From Actinomycetota bacterium (GTDB lineage: Bacteria; Actinomycetota; Acidimicrobiia; Acidimicrobiales; Iamiaceae), in the NCBI GenBank assembly GCA_018268545.1, contig JAFDWI010000293.1, positions 1-9,510 on the forward strand: DNA of 9,510 nt, in the 5' to 3' direction. Under the pieces are notes generated by a model. That model searched no databases. It was not told the origin of the DNA and saw only the letters and a list, made by a program, of their open reading frames with translations. Shown in pieces: positions 6,478 to 9,510 of this stretch. Each line of letters starts with the position of its first letter. The stretch's first letter is position 1. A program made the translations under genes and the position numbers.

Positions 6478-8760
6478 TCAGCTCTGGGCGGTGCCGTTCG
6501 CGAACGCGTCGGCCAGACGATCACGCCATCTCGATCGGACCTCGTCGACACCCAGGTCGATCACGCATCCGCCGTCGACGGCCGTCACGGCCAGCCGCTC
6601 CCCGGTGACACTCCCGAGGAACCGCGCCGGCACCCCGGCGTCGAGGTGACGCCGGTGCACGACCTTGAGTTGCTCGGCGCTCACGCACAGCACGAATCGC
6701 GACGGACTTTCGCCGAACAGCCACGGCACGACATCGGCACCGGCCGGCACGGCGACCTCGATCCCCGATCCCGAGCGGGCGACCGCCTCGCCGAGCAGCC
6801 CCGCGAGGCCACCCTCGGAAACGTCCGCGACACCGATGGCAAGCCCGTCGTCTGCGATCCCACGCACCAGGTCACACACTGCGGCGTGTGCCTCGGCGTC
6901 GAGTGGAGCGAGCGACCCGCCGCGCAAACCGTGGTCGAACGCCCAGCGCGACCCCGCCAGTCCACTCGGGATGCCGGGCGTGAGCCCGTCACCGGCTGGG
7001 TCCGGGCCGAGCAGCACCAGCCGCGCATCGTCGGCCAGGGTCAGACCGGGTGGGCGGCGCACCAGCGTGTCGATCATGCCGAGCGTGCCAACGACCGGCG
7101 ACGGGTCGATGTCGGCGTCACCCGAGGCGTTGTAGAAGCTGACGTTGCCGCCGATGACCGGCACACCGAACGCACGGCACGCATCGCCCATGCCGTCCAC
7201 CGATTCGGAGAACTGCCACATCACCTCCGGATTTTCCGGGTTGCCGAAGTTCAGACAGTTCACCAATGCCAACGGCCGTGCGCCCACACACGCGAGGTTC
7301 GCGAGCGACTCGGCCACCACCGCAGCGGTGCCCGAGCGCGGGTCGACCGCGCACCAACGATGGTTGCCGTCGGTGGTGAGCGCAACGCCCCGCCCGGTCT
7401 CGGCACCGGTGTCGGGGTGGCGCAGGCGCAGCACCGCCGCATCCGAACCAGGGCCGGTGACGGTGTTGAGGAACAGCTGGTGATCGTATTGGGACGAGAT
7501 CCAGCGTGTGTCGCACAGCATGCCGAGCAGGTCTGCGGCGAGTCGATCGGGGGTGTCGAGCCCGTCGAGGTGGGCCACCGGGTCATCCGCCCGCCGAGTC
7601 GCGAGGTCACCGGGTTCCCGGCGGGGCCGGTCATAGAGGGGCGCGTCCTCCTCGAGCGACTTCGCCGGCATGTCGCCGAGCACGGCGGCCCCGACAGCAG
7701 GCGATTCGAGCACCCGCAGCCGCCCGGAACCCGTGACCGTGCCGATCACCGACGCCCGGATCTCCCACCGCTGCGCGACCTCGAGCACATCGTCGAGGGA
7801 TTCGGGGGCGACGATGGCGAGCATCCGTTCCTGGGATTCGCTCGTCATGACCTCGACCGCGCTCATGCCCGATTCGCGCAACGGGATCTCCGACACGTAC
7901 ACGTCCATGCCCGAGTTGCCCTTGGCGGCGGTCTCCGAGGTCGCACACGTGATCCCGGCGCCGCCGAGGTCCTGCACCCCCACGACCAGGTCACGCTCGT
8001 AGAGCTCGAGGCATGCTTCGATCAGGCGCTTCTCCTCGAACGGGTCACCGACCTGCACGCTCGGCCGCTTGGTGTCGTCCGCGCCGTCGGTGTCGAAACT
8101 CGACGATGCGAGCACCGACACACCACCGATCCCGTCACGCCCCGTGGTCGACCCCAGCAGCACCGCGAGATTCCCCACACCCGTGGCACGGCCCAACACG
8201 AGGTTCTCGGCCTTCAACAACCCGAGCGCGAGCACGTTGACGAGCGGGTTCCCCACGTAGGTGGCGTCGAACACGGCTTCGCCCCCGATGGTGGGAACGC
8301 CGACCGAGTTGCCGTAACCCGAGATCCCCGACACGACCCCTTCGGCGACCCAACGACTCCGTGCGTCGTCGAGCGGACCGAAACGCAGCGGGTCCATCAA
8401 CGCGATCGGCCGGGCGCCCATCGAAAAGATGTCACGCAGGATCCCGCCCGCGCCGGTCGCGGCGCCTTGGTAGGGCTCGATGAACGACGGGTGGTTGTGC
8501 GATTCGATCCTCAGAGCCAGCGCGAGACCGTCGCCCACATCGACCACCCCGGCACCCTCACCCGGTCCGACGAGCACGTGGGGCGCTTCGGTGGGAAGTC
8601 GGCGCAGGTGCAGGCGCGACGACTTGTACGAACAGTGCTCGGACCACATCACCGAGTACATGGCGAGTTCCAGATCGCTCGGCGACCGACCGAGGATCGC
8701 TTCGATCTTTGCGGCTTCGTCGTCGGTCAGCCCGAGCGCCCGGTGCACCTCGGGGTCCAT
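6478..8760 (-). CDS. purL: Phosphoribosylformylglycinamidine synthase subunit PurL (small type)
   Basis: PurL converts FGAR to FGAM using ATP and ammonia delivered by the glutaminase PurQ, with PurS bridging them; purS and purQ are not in this window. At 760 residues it is the small bacterial type, not the fused ~1300-residue enzyme. It shows HRALGLTDDE near the N-terminus, the active-site region MWSEHCSYKSSR with His42 (matching the catalytic His of the T. maritima enzyme), RIESHNHPSFIEPYQGAATG from residue 84, and in the second half NCLNFGNPENPEVMWQF, GGNVSFYN and GVADVSEGGL. I chose ATG 8760 because GAGGA lies five bases upstream and the product begins as the family does; in-frame ATG 8817 and GTG 8868 extend it, but lack a ribosome site and encode a Pro/Ala-rich stretch. 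It leads the cluster with the membrane protein, purF and purM. Confidence 0.98.
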   Translation of the reverse strand: MDPEVHRALGLTDDEAAKIEAILGRSPSDLELAMYSVMWSEHCSYKSSRLHLRRLPTEAPHVLVGPGEGAGVVDVGDGLALALRIESHNHPSFIEPYQGAATGAGGILRDIFSMGARPIALMDPLRFGPLDDARSRWVAEGVVSGISGYGNSVGVPTIGGEAVFDATYVGNPLVNVLALGLLKAENLVLGRATGVGNLAVLLGSTTGRDGIGGVSVLASSSFDTDGADDTKRPSVQVGDPFEEKRLIEACLELYERDLVVGVQDLGGAGITCATSETAAKGNSGMDVYVSEIPLRESGMSAVEVMTSESQERMLAIVAPESLDDVLEVAQRWEIRASVIGTVTGSGRLRVLESPAVGAAVLGDMPAKSLEEDAPLYDRPRREPGDLATRRADDPVAHLDGLDTPDRLAADLLGMLCDTRWISSQYDHQLFLNTVTGPGSDAAVLRLRHPDTGAETGRGVALTTDGNHRWCAVDPRSGTAAVVAESLANLACVGARPLALVNCLNFGNPENPEVMWQFSESVDGMGDACRAFGVPVIGGNVSFYNASGDADIDPSPVVGTLGMIDTLVRRPPGLTLADDARLVLLGPDPAGDGLTPGIPSGLAGSRWAFDHGLRGGSLAPLDAEAHAAVCDLVRGIADDGLAIGVADVSEGGLAGLLGEAVARSGSGIEVAVPAGADVVPWLFGESPSRFVLCVSAEQLKVVHRRHLDAGVPARFLGSVTGERLAVTAVDGGCVIDLGVDEVRSRWRDRLADAFANGTAQS

Positions 8761-8878
8761 CGGGGTCCTCGCGGGTTCGGGCTGGGCGTCGGTGCGGGGT
8801 GCGGCCACGCCTGCCATCGTAGGAGGCGTCTGCGGATCGGCCCGAACCCCTCGCACCGCGCTCGACACGGGCCGCGGA
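8761..8878 (-). promoter_or_regulatory. purL upstream region with a possible -10 box
   Basis: The 118 bases between the secreted-protein stop and the purL start are probably where purL transcription begins. Read on the minus strand, TACGAT (8821-8816) fits the loose actinobacterial TANNNT pattern and would place the start point near 8809, giving a leader of about 50 bases. I found no good -35 match and no recognisable purine riboswitch or regulator box. Confidence 0.25.
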
Positions 8879-9510
8879 TCAGCCGACGTAGTCGGGAACC
8901 CGCGTCACCGGTCGTGGCGCGGCGGCGACCAATGGTCCCTCGGGTCCGGCGATCGGATCGGCAGGTCCGGTGGGCGGTGGGCCCGGCATCGGCGGCGCCG
9001 ATGTGGATGTCGACGCCGACGGTGCAGGCAGCGAGGTCGCTGCGGCGGTCGTCGTCGTCGGCACGACCGTGGTCGTCGTCGTGGCCGGCTCGACCGGGGC
9101 GCCCTTGGAGAACACCACCCGCAACGTCGCGTCGGTAGCGGTCGTGGGAAGCTCGAGAGCCGGGTTCAGCACCTGGTCGAGGCCGCCGTTGCTGCCACAG
9201 CCGTGTGCCGCGGGGAACGCGAACCCCGAGTCGGTGATCGTCGCCTCGGGGTCGGGATGCGACAGATCGAACGGTGCGACGCTGCGGAGTGTCAACGACG
9301 CCGGCCCCATCTCGCAGTTCGTGCCCAGGAACCCGGCGAACAGCGCGTCCGGACTCCCCAGACGGGTGTTGATCGTGATGTCGAGTCGGAACACGCCCGT
9401 CGTCGGGTCGAGTGATCCGATTCCCGTTCCGATCTGGGTCATCGTGAAGGTGATCGGCACAGGATCGGGAAGGATCGACGTGGTCACCGGCGTCGTGAAC
9501 GACGGCACCA
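8879..9510 (-). CDS. Secreted-looking protein with Thr/Pro-rich C-terminal region (partial, N-terminus beyond right edge)
   Basis: I cannot assign a family. The frame is open to the right edge and encodes at least 209 residues ending PRPVTRVPDYVG. The first 130 visible residues look like beta-strand-rich extracellular sequence (VPITFTMTQIGTGIGSLD, TGVFRLDITINTRLG) with only two cysteines (GTNCEMG and HGCGSNG), which could form a disulfide. Then comes a low-complexity Thr/Ser/Pro/Ala stretch of about 60 residues (ATTTTTVVPTTTTAAATS and onward), typical of linkers in exported actinobacterial proteins. No LPXTG motif or C-terminal membrane segment is visible. The GTG at 9508 is only the first possible start inside the window; without a signal peptide there, the real start is probably outside. 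It reads toward purL with a 118-base gap, and no functional link to purine synthesis is apparent. Confidence 0.8.
   Translation of the reverse strand, partial: VPSFTTPVTTSILPDPVPITFTMTQIGTGIGSLDPTTGVFRLDITINTRLGSPDALFAGFLGTNCEMGPASLTLRSVAPFDLSHPDPEATITDSGFAFPAAHGCGSNGGLDQVLNPALELPTTATDATLRVVFSKGAPVEPATTTTTVVPTTTTAAATSLPAPSASTSTSAPPMPGPPPTGPADPIAGPEGPLVAAAPRPVTRVPDYVG

Noticed and set aside
8821..8826. AGGAGG on the plus strand, resembling a strong ribosome site
   Set aside because: It faces away from purL and no credible plus-strand gene follows it.
9048..9083. GTCGTC-type short tandem repeats
   Set aside because: They are explained by the Thr- and Val-rich coding of the exported protein's linker on the minus strand, not by an independent repeat element.
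6646..9138. A plus-strand open frame of 830 codons opposite purL
   Set aside because: It runs antisense to a clear purL and reads as Arg/His/Pro-rich sequence with no domain pattern. Long antisense frames are expected when the third codon position is almost always G or C.

Overview
The window is GC-rich chromosomal DNA with codon use strongly biased to G or C in the third position. Gene content and style (actinobacterial small-type PurL, iron-sulfur PurF, an actinobacterial-looking polytopic membrane protein, Thr/Pro-rich secreted protein) suggest a high-GC actinobacterium, possibly an Acidimicrobiia relative; that placement is inference. There are seven genes: six on the minus strand and one (HPP family) on the plus strand. 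None of the intergenic stretches exceeds 300 bases.

Left part, nitrogen metabolism: the first 291 codons of narG, the catalytic subunit of membrane-bound respiratory nitrate reductase, run off the left edge on the minus strand. Across a 234-base divergent spacer lies a plus-strand HPP-family membrane protein, a family with members reported to move nitrite. The spacer holds a candidate Crp/Fnr-type palindrome and a possible -10 box, so the two genes may be co-regulated.

Middle and right part, purine synthesis: read along the minus strand, the order is secreted protein (cut by the right edge) - purL - membrane protein - purF - purM. PurF makes phosphoribosylamine (step 1), PurL with PurS and PurQ (not in this window) makes FGAM (step 4), and PurM closes the imidazole ring (step 5). 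A 587-residue polytopic membrane protein of unrecognised function, resembling GT-C glycosyltransferases, sits between purL and purF. purM converges on the HPP gene, and a hairpin spanning both stop codons is a candidate two-way terminator.

The window looks mostly like ordinary core metabolism. I found no clear new system. The points most worth a second look are the narG/HPP pair with its shared control region, the membrane protein inside the purine cluster, and the long acidic leader before the PurF catalytic cysteine.
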